Assembly (NCBI GenBank): GCA_018350325.1
Contig: JAEVLN010000038.1
Coordinates: 248,001 to 312,000, forward strand
Source: Globodera rostochiensis
Lineage: Eukaryota; Nematoda; Chromadorea; Rhabditida; Heteroderidae
Length of the DNA: 64,000 nt
Reading direction: 5' to 3'
The number at the start of each line of letters is the position of its first letter. Position 1 is the stretch's first letter. The translations under genes were made by a program, and so were the position numbers. Below the pieces are notes generated by a model. That model was not told the origin of the DNA and ran no database searches. It worked only from the letters and a program-made list of their open reading frames with translations. This document shows, piece by piece, positions 1 through 12,953 of the stretch.

Positions 1-2132
1 ACACGTTGAGCTTCGGCCGGTCCTTCAACTTCGCGTCCTTTTTGTCTGTGAGTCCATGCTGAATGGAGATGGCCGTCGTCAGTGGATCAAACAGCGCGTA
101 ATAGTCCACCAGCTCGACAGCCAATTCGCCAACACTTTTCGCACATTTACTCGTCCAAACTGAACCAAAAAAGATTGGAATTTAATATTCTTTTTCCCCT
201 GTTCACAAGGCAATTGCTTCGACGATGGAGGCTCGTCAAGATCCCGCACAATGTTGGCCACGTCAGGCGCAAACATTTGGTCCCGCATTTGGGCAGGAAA
301 GTCGACAAACGCGGGTAGCACATTGTCCGGCACCTGTCAACATTTTTAATTTTAAGAAAAAAAACAAGCAATTTGTCCCGAATTTGAAACCAAAAGTTCA
401 GAATACAAAAAAAAACATATTGGAAAAACTAGGAAAGTCATTTTTCTCGATTTTGTGCGTTTGAAATTCCATCTTTTCCATCCAAAAAACGCAACACGTT
501 GTCGTCGTCCGTCGTGCCGAACTCGCCTCTTTTCGGCTGAGGAAGTGCAGGACGAGCAGCAGCATGTGATAGCTGGAGAAGAAGCCCATTCCGCTGTTCG
601 TCAAACCTATTTTTTAGCAGATTTACCAAGTCCAGTTTAAACCACCAACTCACGCATCTCTTTGAACACCCGTCGCAACCAGTGGAAGAGGAGCAGGAAA
701 CGGCGATCAGCCTGCAACAACCAACAATACATAATGATCGGCAAGAATCAAATTGCTGTCATTATGTATTTTTGACTGATCGCTTCTCGAGACGTAGAAA
801 ACAATTCTGCATTTCTTTGATCTCTTTGGCTAATCCGGTGCCCACTGCGCAACTCTGGACCAAAAACACGCCCCGCCCCCGCCCCCCCCCTTCCAAAATA
901 AACAAATCAGAACAAAAACTCTAATTTTGCAGACAAAAAAAAACTAAACCACCACCGATCGACACCAACCTGCACATAGTAACGGACCATAAGCGTGTTG
1001 CGCACCGACTGGAAGTCCGCCCGCGGGAATTGAATTTCAAAACGGGCTCCGTTGTCTAACCGGCCGGAGACCGCCAAGACACTGTGCAAAACAATTACTA
1101 AGTATAACCATTTTCTTTTCCATTCAAAATCAACAAATTTTGTGCTAAAAAAGAACACCAACCGCGTGTCCGAAACGACCGACGGCCGCCGGACCATGCG
1201 ATAGGGAGACGGATTTGCGTCATAAAAATTCTTCAACGCGACAGCAATTGCCTCCATAAATTCTCTAAAAAAAAATTTACATCGGGAGTAAATATTTTTT
1301 TTTAATTGTACACGAACCGCACAAAACCGGGTGATGTTGCACAAAAATCTTGCATGAATAGTTCCCGCTGTTGCTGAGTGTCACCAACGTAAAAAAAGGC
1401 CAAGTTGATGTCGGCGGACTCGTCGAATGCCATGCCAGAGGGAATGGAGCCGATCAGCACCAGTCGGGAACGCCCGCCGGAGGCGCACACGGCACGTTCC
1501 AGGTCCGCAACAACGGGACGAATTCGGTCGTGGAGCTGCAATAGAATTGTAAAAAAACGCAAAAAAAAAAAAAGAAAAAAAGACGGATGGTCCCAACAAT
1601 AAACAATCCAAAATTTTTAGTGAATTTTCAAATGGATTTGTGTGCCCATGTCTCCACCAACCAGCCAACCAATCACCTTTCTGTTCCGCTTGAAACTTTT
1701 TGAACAAAATTCAGTGATCGACGCACTGAGCTGATCAATTTCTGCCGAATATTTGCGCTTCACATCGCTAAGTGACGACGAATCGCTGGCAAAGGACGAA
1801 TGATGCGAAGTCGACACATTTTTGAACACTAAAATTGCTATTTCAGTTAGTACCCGGCCGTTTCGTTCCCAAAACCTGGGGCAGTTTGGGACTAAAACGT
1901 CGGAACGAACTGGTTGGGGACGTAACGAATTCCCTACTCAAATGTTTTATTGCAATTTGCGAAATTCTTTTTTTTACCAAAAATAACGAAAAAGAAAAGT
2001 TCACCTGAACAAAGCCTGCGTAAGGATTTTGGCATTGGCCAAACGAGGGGACGCAACGGTGTGCCGGCCAATGTGAACATTTCGACAGTTGTTCCTCCGG
2101 CTTTATTATTCTCGTCGTCTCAATGAACAATC
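1..2132 (-). CDS. Cid1/PUP/GLD-2-like terminal nucleotidyltransferase (TUTase or non-canonical poly(A) polymerase), 3' end outside window
   Basis: Enzymes of this family add U or A to RNA 3' ends. Phase-consistent exons on the minus strand are 1677-1828, 1312-1535, 1163-1264, 970-1081, 654-711, 491-606, 207-333 and 1-159 (running off the left edge). The 1312-1535 exon holds the nucleotidyltransferase signature LIGSIPSGMAFDESADIN. The 970-1081 exon carries the FEIQF strand followed by VRNTLMVRYY. The 491-606 exon carries NSGMGFFSSYHMLLLVLHFL, like the GTLSSY.L.L...YL helix of Cid1 and GLD-2. The last exon has SVGELAVELVDYYALFDP and AISIQHG, typical of the PAP-associated domain. The usual second and third catalytic Asp appear as Asn (DIN) and Glu (EIQ), so activity is uncertain. 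An upstream open exon at 2005-2132 does not join in phase with 1677-1828, so the 5' end is unresolved. Family call is strong; substrate unknown. Confidence 0.8.
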
Positions 2133-3448
2133 CTTAGAAAAAAAAACATTTGTTTTTACGCTACTTTCCAAGCTCGGATGAGATCCAAAAACAGGCAAGG
2201 AACGCCATTTTGAGGTACAGCGTCAAGAGTTGTCGATTGAATATGAGTTGATGTCACTCCCCCCCCCCCCCCACCACCACCACCCAGAACGTCATGGCAA
2301 TGAACACCCACTCAAAACAAATTTCCTTCGAATTTCGCAGATTTTTCAAAATATCCTTAGAAAATTTTTTGAGTCAGCACCCTTCCCTCGAAATTTTCAG
2401 TTTTTTTTTTTGCCTTTCTGGCATTAAAAAAATTTATTTGCTAGGAGTTCGTCCCAAAAGTGGGGAACAATGTTATTTTTCCGGAATTATCTAAGGCGTA
2501 GAAATCGAATAAAAAAATGATTGACGAACTCAATGTGAAAACAAAACAAAAGATAAAAAAGAGCGGCAATATAAAAATGGTCTTTAAAACTTTATTCGCT
2601 GACGTGCGTGGCTTGGTCGGCAATTTCCCAGTGCTCTGTCATTCAAGGGTTCGATTCCCTTCTCATGTGCACGCTATTTTTTTTGCATTTTTTAAATTAC
2701 TTGAACATTTTAATTAAATTTAGTATTTATTTTTTCAGTTTAATTTTGCGTGTATTTTTAGATGCTATAAATCTCATTTTAGGTACCAAAAGCCATCAAA
2801 ATAGGCGCTAAAACTCAAAAAATGCCAAAATTAGGTGTAACAAAGTCCCAAAAATGGCTAAATCATTCAGGCATATACAAACTGACTTTTGTTATAAATT
2901 TAAAGAAAAACGTTTTTTTGAAATGTTTATCCGCAGGTCACTAAAAAGAATGAAGCTCAATAGCAGCAGCAAATGATCAGTTTTAAAGCAAAAGTGAAAA
3001 AAAGAAAATTTGAGATAAAATCATTGATTTGAAAATTGCAGAATATTACAACAAACTGGTGAAATAAGTTAAAGCATTGAAAAGCGATTTTTCGTAATTA
3101 CGGTAAGGACCATTAAAAACGTCGTAAAAATACAAACAAAAAATCGCTTCAACATGATCGTTAAATTGTATAATGCCGGGCAAATGGCACACGCACGCAC
3201 TGGGAGATTGGACGGAATTATCGTCTCAAAATAGTAATAATACAATAATAAATATTAAAAAATAGTCAGTGTTGCTAAAACTAGGAATTGGAACAATAAA
3301 TTCAAAAAGCATTTAAAGTATATGGTGGGCAACACTGATTATTATTATAGAATTCAAAGGGTCAATTAATTGAAGTCAGTGGAAATTTTGGGCGGTCAAA
3401 AACAGGAAAGATCAAAAATGTGGCAACGATTGCATAGAATCGTCAACG
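2133..3448. other. Intergenic region between the nucleotidyltransferase and Patched genes
   Basis: AT-rich sequence with a poly(C) run near 2261 and the tRNA-like sequence at 2602-2672. No other open frame with family character or splice structure was seen. It holds the presumed promoter of the nucleotidyltransferase and the 3' flank of Patched, both on the minus strand. Confidence 0.5.
2602..2672 (+). other. tRNA-like sequence with Pol III A-box and B-box (tRNA pseudogene or SINE head)
   Basis: A B-box-like GGTTCGATTCCC at 2648-2659 lies in a good T-arm (AAGGG/CCCTT stem, 7-base loop). An A-box-like TGGCTTGGTCGG lies at 2609-2620, and a T-run follows at about 2676. A 6-of-7 pair acceptor stem can be drawn (ACGTGCG with CTCATGT). 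No convincing anticodon arm with a 7-base loop is present, so a working tRNA is unlikely. Confidence 0.3.
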
Positions 3449-6400
3449 TTATTGTTGTTGCCAGAGAGTGGAGGAGTGCCTTTTCGGTTCCGCTTCTGGA
3501 GCACACGGGCTGCCGATGGGAAGGCAAGTCGATTCCGTCCGTTGATGGGTTTTATCTTCAAAAAAATCATCAATTAAAATTCTTGGGAGAGGTGGGACGA
3601 CCTCGCAAGGTGGTCCAACATATGCAAGCAGTACAGGCAACACAGCAAGTCCGTTGAACAGACCGATGATGACCAGAGCGGTGAGCACAACAAAAAAGTA
3701 CTGGACGACAAAGTCGAAGTCAGAAAATGCCAACATGATGATGCCCTAAGTGGCAAAAATTTCAACGGTTAGGCTTTTAACCCCAAAAATTCGTAACCCT
3801 TATAAACCGAAGCACAAAATGTGCCCTCCAAAGCATTCAGGGGATAAACCAAGAGCAAAACACATTCACCACCCACCCAACCACCAACCAACCAGCAGTG
3901 TGGACATTCCGCCATGGATGACCGGCACGAACATATGCTGGAGGCACTGTACCATTCGCTCCTCACGTGTGCCCAACGAGGTGAGAAAGGCAAGCGCCAC
4001 GTGTGCCGTAAACTCGACACCGATGCCGACAGCAGTGATCAGCGTAACGGCGGAGATCGGATTCAACTTTACACCCGCAAGGCCCATGAAGCCGGCCAAC
4101 TCCACCGTCATGCTGGCAACCACACAGGTAACCTTAAATAAAATAAGTAAAAGTTTGGAATAGAATACCTTGAATTTTAGAGGAATTAAAATTTAAAAAA
4201 AATAAAATAATAAAACGGACCACAGCAGCTGCCCACGGGTTGAAAATGATGGCGGAGATAACGCAAAAAACGGAGATCGAAATAATCTTAATAACAATAT
4301 TCTTTATTGCAAAAAAAAATCCCAACGAACCCCAACAGCCAGTGCCAAGTAGTACTCCAAGTGCAAATACTGCTCCCAAAAGGTAAATGCAACACCTTGA
4401 AAAACCGCGCAGTTAAGAGTTTAAAAAAATTTCCGTAATTCCACATTCGAATTTTTTATTATAGGAATTTCGCCCATTCATCCACCACACCTTCCGGATA
4501 GTTTGGCAGCCCCAACTTTGTGTAGTTCTCGCTGATTGCACGTATTTCCCGGATCATTTGCATGATTGTCGGCGTGTCCCGAAGCCCGTCACAATAAAAT
4601 GGGATGCGACTGAACAACGGCTTCGGCGCCGGTGGGATGAAGTAGCGCTACAATGGGATGGCATCAAATTTTATTAAACATATTTTTAAATTTCAAAATA
4701 TTTTAAATACCTAAACAAATAATTAAAACAAAGTCTAGGCTCAATTTCAAGCATAATGATGAAGAAAAAAAGCGCACATATTTCATCGGTCCCGGCGGAC
4801 CCTGGCGCAATTTACGCAGCCGTGGATAAAAGCTCGCCTGTGAGACGGCGTAGAACTAAAAATCCGAATAAAAGTTCGTTTCATCAAAACAAAAGCACCC
4901 ATACCATTTGCTCATATTCGTGCCACCCATACAAATAGTTGTAGAAGCCTTCTGTGTTGATTGTGCCACTTTCATCGATCAGACGCACTTTTCCAGCCTC
5001 AACAATTATACATACACATTTTTTTTAAAAAACAAATCGATTAAATTGGGGAAAAAAATTCTCCTGACCCAAAAATTTGCAACAAAAACTCACCCGGGCA
5101 CAATCGTAGTTCTGTCCGTAGGAGCATGCCAACGAATAGGCAATTTTCAAGTCCGGCGAACGCTTCATCGTCGTCTTCAGTGTACTGCTTCCATTTGTTT
5201 TTGTTGGTGGTGAGCCATCAAAATCTTCCAGCAGCCCATCCCTTTTCGCCGCGTCCAACCGGTCTTGCATGCCACGTAGCCAATCCCGAAACAGTTGAAG
5301 CCAATAGCGTTCACCTTAAAATCAAAAATAAACATTTTTTTGTAAAGTTATTTCATATTGTTTAATGGATTGGAGAGATTCGTTTTCCAAAGCATACAAT
5401 CGAAACCTCAAAAACCCGGTCTTTAACCGATCAAAAAAAAAAAAATTTGAATTTAAAAATACTTTGACGCTGCTTTAACGACTCAACAAACAAAAAACTC
5501 ACTCGGTTCGCCGTCAGGCAATTTAACCACAAAACGGGACAATCCTGAAAATTGAATAGAAAACAAATTAACCTTTAAAAATCTTAACACCAAAACCTAA
5601 AAAATCTACAATAAAATTAAAAATTCACCAATGTCCCTGCGCAACAAGTCAATCTGATGCTGCTGGGTGGGAAAGTCGACATGTTCGCCACAGATAACCA
5701 CCGCCATTGGGTAGAATGAGAAGAATTTGTCGCGCGTCTTCAGGAAAGCGGCCGGCGCGGTGTTCTCGGGCAGCACATCGCTGAGCTCAAGCCCAATGGT
5801 GGAACGGCTGAGGCCGTAAATGCCGAGCACAAACAGTGCGACCATCGTGACGAGGATGGCAATCTTTCAATTGGCAAATAATAGCAATATTGTTAATTTT
5901 TTGAGGATAAAATTTTAACAGCTTCAAATTTGAAATAAAAACAAAATGTTAATTTGTTGTTGAGCCAAATACTGATTGTGAACACCACCAACCAGTTCAG
6001 ATCAATTTTTTAAACAAATTAAGCTCACCTTAACAGCACGCCGCTTCAGCAACGGGATGTAGACAATATGCAAAAAGCCATGCAATGTGTAGATTTTGTG
6101 CAGCTTTGATCGGCGTCGCATTTTTTGATTCTGAAAACATAAAATGACTTCAATTCCGGTTGGCGAAACCAGTTCACCTCAGTCGCTATGTGTCCATTTT
6201 GTGCACACTTTCCGGCGGTTGACACCCGTCCGATGACCACCGGGTTGAGTGATCTCCGAAAATACTGGCCCGTCTCCGTTCCGTTCTCCTCCACTTCCAT
6301 CGGTATGCTGAACCGGGGCCTTTCAGCCTTGACCATCATCAACTTTTGCTCATTTGGAAGCGCTTTGTTTGCCAGCTAAAAAAAAAGCAATCATAGTTGC

Positions 6401-9400
6401 ATTTTAGAACTGATGACAGTAACTCATCAAATCGGTACAAATCGAGCAATCCCGACCAAAACAGACAACAAAAAAATGTGATTTCTTGAATTAAATTTTA
6501 GTTTCCCAAGACTAAATTTCAACTGTTTTTTTGGCACCTTTGAACGGATACTGCTCCGACTGTCGCCATTGTCTTCGTCGTCGTCCACGCAAAGGCAATA
6601 ATAGCAAAGAAATGCCATGTCCCGTCGACCAGCCTTGCGCCGCTTCAAATCAAGCGCAATGAATGCCGGGTAAATGAAGAAAATGCCGAACAAATTTGTG
6701 GTCAGCAAAATGGCTGTCTAAAAAAAGACGATGTTAAAAATATCCAATTCACTTTCCGGCAATTGTGATTTCTAATTTTTTTTTTCGGGTTTTTACGGCT
6801 ACACCGGAATTTTTAAACCTGGCCACAAAATGAACGCAGTGCCGGAATTGGCAGAATGGTGCCGGCCCAGAAAGCGAAAATGTTGTTAAGCGAAGTCGTC
6901 AGGACAGACATCCCTGAGAATTTTATGAGAATTTAAAAAAATAATAATTTATTACGCCAACACACCAGTTTCCCTCATTAAAAATCCCAACTCTTTGCGT
7001 GCCACATTGCCCACCACTTGGGGATAGTTGTGCAACAGCAGAAACATGTTGTCCACACCTGTGCGTATAATGTTGAAAAAAAAATCTTCAATGAATCTAT
7101 TTCTGTTAGAAAGCATCGAATTCCGTTCTCAAACAACTCTAAGCACACCCCCAAAAGAACTCCAAATTTGGGGAGGGGGAGAAGGAATTTCCGCAAAAAA
7201 TACCTATGCCCAATGCAAGAAATGGCACAATTTGTGTGGTTGCCGCATTGAAGTTAATGCCAAGCCTAAATTTAAAAAAAAATTCCATATTTATAATTTA
7301 AACTGACCATGTTGCCAAGCCCAGGCCCGCAATGCTCGCCATGGTGACAGTGAACACGCCGGCCAACGCCAAACCGACCGCCGACTCGACACCCAATGAA
7401 CAGCAGCCCTCAAACCGGCACTGGGAGTAGAGGGCGTAGAGCAGCATCAGCAAATAGCCAGCCAAAATGATGGCATAGTTGAAGTCACAGAACTCGGCCA
7501 ACATATCTTGAGACAAAATGAATAATGAGCATAAAAACAAAACGTCTTCTTTACAAATCCTACCGCTGATGCTCGTCGATGCCAGCGGATGCACCACACG
7601 CTTTTCCTGCTCAATGTACGGTTGACCGGCCCGGTTGAACTCGTGGTTGTACAGCGAATCGGTGAATGCACGTGCCCAGGTGCTGATCACCTACAAAATT
7701 TGTTTGAATTTTTTTGTTTTTGATTTGTTTAATTTACCTCTTTGGCCACTAGCGGAGACCAAAGGTCGGCCTTTGTCCCGTTTTCGGCAAATTTGGGGGA
7801 GTCCTGGAAAACAACACAAAAACGTCTCTGATACAAATAAAAATTGAAACAAACCCTATTTTATAATATTTCTAGGGTTTTTTTCTTTCTTACTAAATAC
7901 TGGTTAACGCTACTTTTATCAAAACTTTAAAAAATTACCTTAAATCGTCGAAACACTTCCGTTGGTGAGGCGACCAAAATGACGGACTGCAAAGCCTCGG
8001 CCTGAATGCCACCATCAGACGCATTGTGGTGAAGGCCCCCGAGGATCTGTGTTAAAAAACTTTTTCAAAAATTCAAAACAAAATTGCAAAAAAACAAATT
8101 GTGTACCATCCTGGCCGGCCACTTCATCACGTTTGATGCAACGCCACGACATCCATGCCGCATCACTTGGCCATAGTCCGGAAATTTGGGCAAAAGATCT
8201 GGACGGAACAGCGCACTGTACTGCTCCCAATTGTGGGACAGCCACCGCATGAACGCAAATTTGTATTTGTCACAATGTGTAACTGAAAACACACAAAATT
8301 GAATGTTTAAAATCTAATTTTTCGTAAACTGAAAAATAATATACCTATATAAATAAATAACACAATGTAACAAACCTGATGCAGTACCATTTGTTTTTGA
8401 TTTTTTGCCGCTTCCACCGACTAAATTTAAATTACACTAAGAATGATTGTAAATTTTAAATTTCTAAAATTCTTTTTTTGGCATTCGGCAACACACACAA
8501 CGGCACAACCACTCACAAAATGCTTGCAGAATGTCGAGTGCCGACGTTTCCTTGGCATTCTGTCCACTTTTGTTCTCCTGATCTTCATCGGCAATGGCTT
8601 TGAATGGCGTCAGAATGTCGTCAATTGTGCCATTCAACATTTTCCCAACAATTTGTGCATCAAAATGACGGATGGCATCGCACACTGTGCCGTAGTGATT
8701 CGGTGATGTGCGTGGACATGACGGATCAAGCGGGTCAATGCAAACTCGTTCTTGGTAGCCTCTGCCGATTCCGGACTAAATGGGGTCGTTTTTTAATATG
8801 ACCAACCCTAACAAAAAAAAAACAGAAACAATTCAGCACCCTCCCCCAAAAAGGCTAAAAACCGGGCACACCCAGTATTTAAGATGCTAATAGAAGTGTT
8901 TATTAAAAACTGAGAAAACCCGGGAGAAAACTCTAAAAATTCAGGTTCGATTCCAAAAGTTAAATACAATCCAAAAATTTGAACCAACCAGGCAAGTCAA
9001 AAAAATTTTATTACATGGTTTATTTAAAAGCATATCAAAATAAAGGCCATCGCAAATATTACACAAAACAAAAAAATTGATCAAAAAATTCAATCACCAA
9101 CCCGCATGAAGAAGTTTTTGATGGTGCCAAGATCGAAATTGCCGATCACTTGGCTCACAACATGCTCAGGGTCCAGGTTGGCCCAGGTCACTTGGTCCGG
9201 AATGTCGTCGACCATCAGCTGCAGGAGGGAGCCCATCGGAATGTTGTTTATGTCAATGGGAGGCGATGGGCCACTAAAACGTCTAAATATTAGCATTTTT
9301 AAATCATTTTTTACAGCGGTTTGGCGCCCTCAAAAAAGCAATCGATGGGCGTTATCCAAATGCATGGGATCAGCCGTTCCAGGGTCGGCTTCAGCGCGTA

Positions 9401-11057
9401 CGCCATCGAGTCCGGGCCGATGTCCAACGCGCCCGGCTTGAAGCAAATGTCGTCAAGCGTCCAATTCCGGAAAATGAAAGCGAATAAAGGGGCAAAAAAA
9501 AACATTGTTATGCCGAAACTGATAGCCATATATCAACAAATTTCGGGCCTCAAAATATTTAGAATTTAAAGCCAAGTCTCAAATTAAGTTACACTCTTAC
9601 ATTCCAAATTTGTGCACTCGAAGCTGCGTAATCTCGTGCAACAATTGAACATGTCTCAGCAATTCCTTCTTGGTCAACACGTTCCGGGACGGTGTCAAAT
9701 GGTCAGCGGTTTGAATGAGCACCTAAAAAAAACGAAAAACATTTTAAAAATCCAGGGAAAATATTCTCCAAAAATGTCACTTTTGCAAAAAAGTCCCACC
9801 CAAAAAATACCTGGTACGAAGAAATGGGCGCTTCGTCCTCCGGAATTTCGAACAATCTTTCGTCCAAATCCTCCGAGAGAAAATGCCTTTGCTCATAGGG
9901 CGAGTCTTGCGTCAAATTTCGCCGGTTTGCCTTCTGCAGAGTGCTCAAAAAATTCAATTCTTCATTCAGACGACCACCCTCTGAAATCAAAAAAAAAATT
10001 CCAAAACGCCAACAAACCGCTCACTCCACATTCAAAGAAAGGTTTTCAAAATCCCCCTCCCCCCAAAAAAGGTTGAGCCGTTTAAATCTAAATTTCAGTT
10101 GAGGCTGCACCTATCGACGCCACCGAACCGGTACTTTGTTCCCTTTTCTCTGTTTCAGAAGGTCTGTAATTGACTTAAACTAAAATTAATTTTGCAATAT
10201 GAATTCGAAATTCATGTTTTCCCCAATTTTACTTTACCATTTACTAAAAAGCCAAACCTGACACCCACAGCTTCACAATGTCCGTCTCAATGTAAACGTA
10301 ACGGAGTCCGCAACAAAATAATGTAAACAGAGCAAGTACAAAGACAATGATCAGCCAGGCGTGCCGTTGCACAAAGCAGCCAATGCCAAACAGAGATCGT
10401 TGGATGATAATGCGCGAGTACAGCGGCCACCGAAAGCCGGTGGCACGACCCTAAATTTTTTTTTTTTTGTAATGTGCCCACTTGTCACGACACTAAAAGC
10501 TGAAAAATTACGATAGTTAAACAAAAAAAAAATCCCTGACAAATGCCAATTTTGACAAAATTCTCGGATTTTTTTTCTTTGACCAACTCCCTATACAAAC
10601 AAAAAATCTTGGTTACAGGCCTCCACCTACTCGTAAAATCTGATGCAGCGCCATGTCAGCATGGAACCAGGTGGGCCTCTTGGAGAATTCCCTCTTCCAT
10701 TTTTCTGAGAAATCCGCCTCATCCGGCCGTCGGCCAACCGCCAAGCAGCGGTCCACACACTGAACAAGATAACATTTATTATTTTCCACAAATAAATTGG
10801 ATCAAATTTGCAATTCGTACTGAAAGACGGTTCAAATCTATAAAATTCGTTTATTCAAATACCGAATTTTCGGCATAAGAAGTACCCTCCGGGCTTTTAA
10901 AAGCTCAAAAACTTGCATTTGGCTCAACCGGCTCGTTGTCCTCCTCCTCCTCGCTCCATTCAATGTCATCATCATCGAACATTTCATTTGTCTGCTCATC
11001 TTCAAGCGATGCAAATCCACGCCTTACAGAGCCCGGCGCTTCCAACAATGTTATCAT
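3449..11057 (-). CDS. ptc: Patched homolog (sterol-sensing/RND transporter-like Hedgehog-receptor family), 29 exons, 1429 aa
   Basis: A polytopic membrane protein of the Patched family; in nematodes these act in sterol handling, cuticle and germline rather than canonical Hedgehog signalling. The model is complete from ATG at 11057 to TAA at 3449-3451 and all phases close. Exons: 10917-11057, 10631-10759, 10258-10450, 9811-9980, 9601-9722, 9315-9518, 9102-9273, 8517-8775, 8107-8282, 7939-8046, 7738-7803, 7564-7690, 7308-7506, 7204-7265, 6966-7058, 6819-6913, 6538-6717, 6178-6375, 6029-6130, 5629-5863, 5503-5544, 5094-5314, 4905-4997, 4778-4855, 4491-4647, 4331-4395, 4221-4286, 3893-4132, 3449-3745. 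Diagnostic segments: RPTWFHADMAL, GCFVQRHA, ETDIVKLWVSEGGRL, PCIWITPIDCFFEGAK, LGINFNAATTQIVPFLALG, NNIFAFWAGTILPIPALR, GLELSDVLPENT, GIGVEFTAHVALAFLTS, GLFNGLAVLPVLLAYVGPP. TM4 has GVDN where GVDD is usual. The C-terminal tail is short and lacks PPxY. A TTTAG acceptor lies about 14 bases before the ATG. ptc-1 and ptc-3 could not be told apart by eye. Confidence 0.95.
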
Positions 11058-11290
11058 AAATAAAACAACCTAAATACTAAACAAGAAGGCTTGGGTCATA
11101 AATTCTAGATTTTCGGAATATGGAATGGAATACAACAAGCAGTATTACTTTTATGCAATATAAATTTAAGAAGCATTTTTAGATTGAATCAGTGAAAGCT
11201 CATATTTTGTGAATTTATTAAACTGATATTTTATTTACGTATGTATAATTTTCAATATTTTTTTTCGTTTTTAAAATTTTTAATGCATGA

Positions 11291-11455
11291 GGACAAAATG
11301 CCGCCAAAACGGACAAAATGACACCTAATAAGAAAACAGACAAAATGTGGAAAAACGAAAAAGCATCACCATCGGACAAAAGCCTCCACAGAAAAGGACA
11401 AAGTCCCCAACGAAAAATCGGACAAAATGTTACTGAAAACCCCGGACAAAATGAA
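11291..11455. repeat. Cluster of short GGACAAAATG motifs
   Basis: At least five near-copies of (G)GACAAAATG are spaced irregularly in the same orientation, with an inverted CATTTTGTC/CATTTGTC-type copy just downstream near 11469. Related motifs occur at 26255-26415 and 29745-30055, suggesting one family of non-coding elements. Confidence 0.5.
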
Positions 11456-12886
11456 TACGAGTCCTTCCCATTTGTCGTCTTTTCTTTTGAAATTTCGATC
11501 AATAAAAATAGAAATTGACAAGCGAAAGTTTGTGTGACTCACTTTAATCCAAACATAATGTTATCACTGGGGGCAATCATTGAGAGAAAAAAGGGGGAGG
11601 GGGACTTCACTGTTGACTAAAGGCCATGCATAAACATTTGTCACGTGCTGAAGAAAAAAAAAATGCATTTGTAGGCCCAACAACCGCCGATGTTGAAGCC
11701 AGGGGGACAGAGACGGGCAATGAATCTCTTCCGTCCCCCTCCGGCGTTTAGTATGACAATAAAAGAGGGATAATGGAGGCATTAAAACGAATTTAAAAAT
11801 AAAAAATTTTTAGATGGTAGGCCTTCCCTTTAACACGATTCAATAAATAATTAAATTTGAATGAATGCGCTTTAAAAAAAGTGAAAATTGGGGTCGTGCA
11901 CTTCCCAGGCCGCAGATCTGGGATCTGGACCGGTCCATGCGCAGTTGGAAACCTTCCACCAGACGACACCGATATATTGAGACAATAATTATTTCCAGTT
12001 GAGTTGGCCCCGCCGGCGGTTCGCGGGATGCGAACGAACCACATATTCCGCCGCTAGACAAATTTGCATGCATTACATATAAAAGGAGAACTGTTGGAGA
12101 GAGGTGAACAAAAAATGGATGGCAGGCAATATGTAGGTTAAAAAGAGCGAGAGTGAAGGGAATACAACCAAAGAGAGAACAGAAAGGGCAGAACACGGGC
12201 GGGGATTGCCGACATTTTGGAGACGTCCCCAATCCCCGAAAATGAATTGTCCCATCGAAATGGCGATAAAATGCTATAAGAAATGTCCTAAATTTCCGAT
12301 TAAAAACAAGTCCGCCAATTGTTTGTAACCAGAAATATAACAAATGAAGCGAAAATTGGCACCAGCGACGGAGAAGAGGACGAAGACGGACAGCAGAGCA
12401 CGGCACCAGCAACGGCTGGGGATTCGAGCAGCATTGTCTTGATTGTATTCCCGCTTCCAACATCATTGTTTGCCTTATTCATACAGTATTGTTTATTTAT
12501 GATGATTTGTATTCACTGCTTCCGAAATCACCTTTAGCCTTGTTCATTGTATATACCGCCTGTACTTACGTTTAAATGACGAATTTCCGATTTAAAAACC
12601 TGTTTTTGTGCATATCTCGCCAAAACAAAGCTGCATAAAATATGTATAAACCTATTTGCACCCTAATGATTTGGATCACTTTGTTGCTTTTTTAGGGACT
12701 TTAACTGTTAGTAATTTTATACATTAGTGATTTTATCCTGCCACGCCTAACTCTGATGAAAAGATTTAGCTAGCGTTAATATGCATTGCCAATTTTTTAA
12801 TTTTGCCGTTTGCGTGAAAGAAAAGAACAAGTTTTTTGCCTAATGATGGCGCAACTTCCAATTTTTCATTTTCATTAGGTGGTACG

Positions 12887-12953
12887 TGAAACCTCCGGGT
12901 TTTGCCACAGGTAGTGAAATCTCCGGGTTTTGCCACAGGTAGTGAAATGTCCG
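12887..12953 (+). repeat. 28-bp tandem repeat, about 2.4 copies
   Basis: The unit TGAAATCTCCGGGTTTTGCC plus CACAGGTAG is present twice with one mismatch (12887-12914 and 12915-12942), followed by a partial third copy. It lies in the Patched/coiled-coil intergenic region. Confidence 0.7.

Noticed and set aside
10083..10160. Apparent extra Patched exon with good acceptor and donor
   Set aside because: It would introduce a stop, and the flanking exons (10258-10450 and 9811-9980) already join in phase to give the conserved ETDIVKLWVSEGGRL segment.
11840..12466. 208-codon open frame on the minus strand
   Set aside because: Cys/Ser/Phe-rich with no domain, no start context or splice structure, and no repeat of family motifs; likely chance in C/T-biased DNA.
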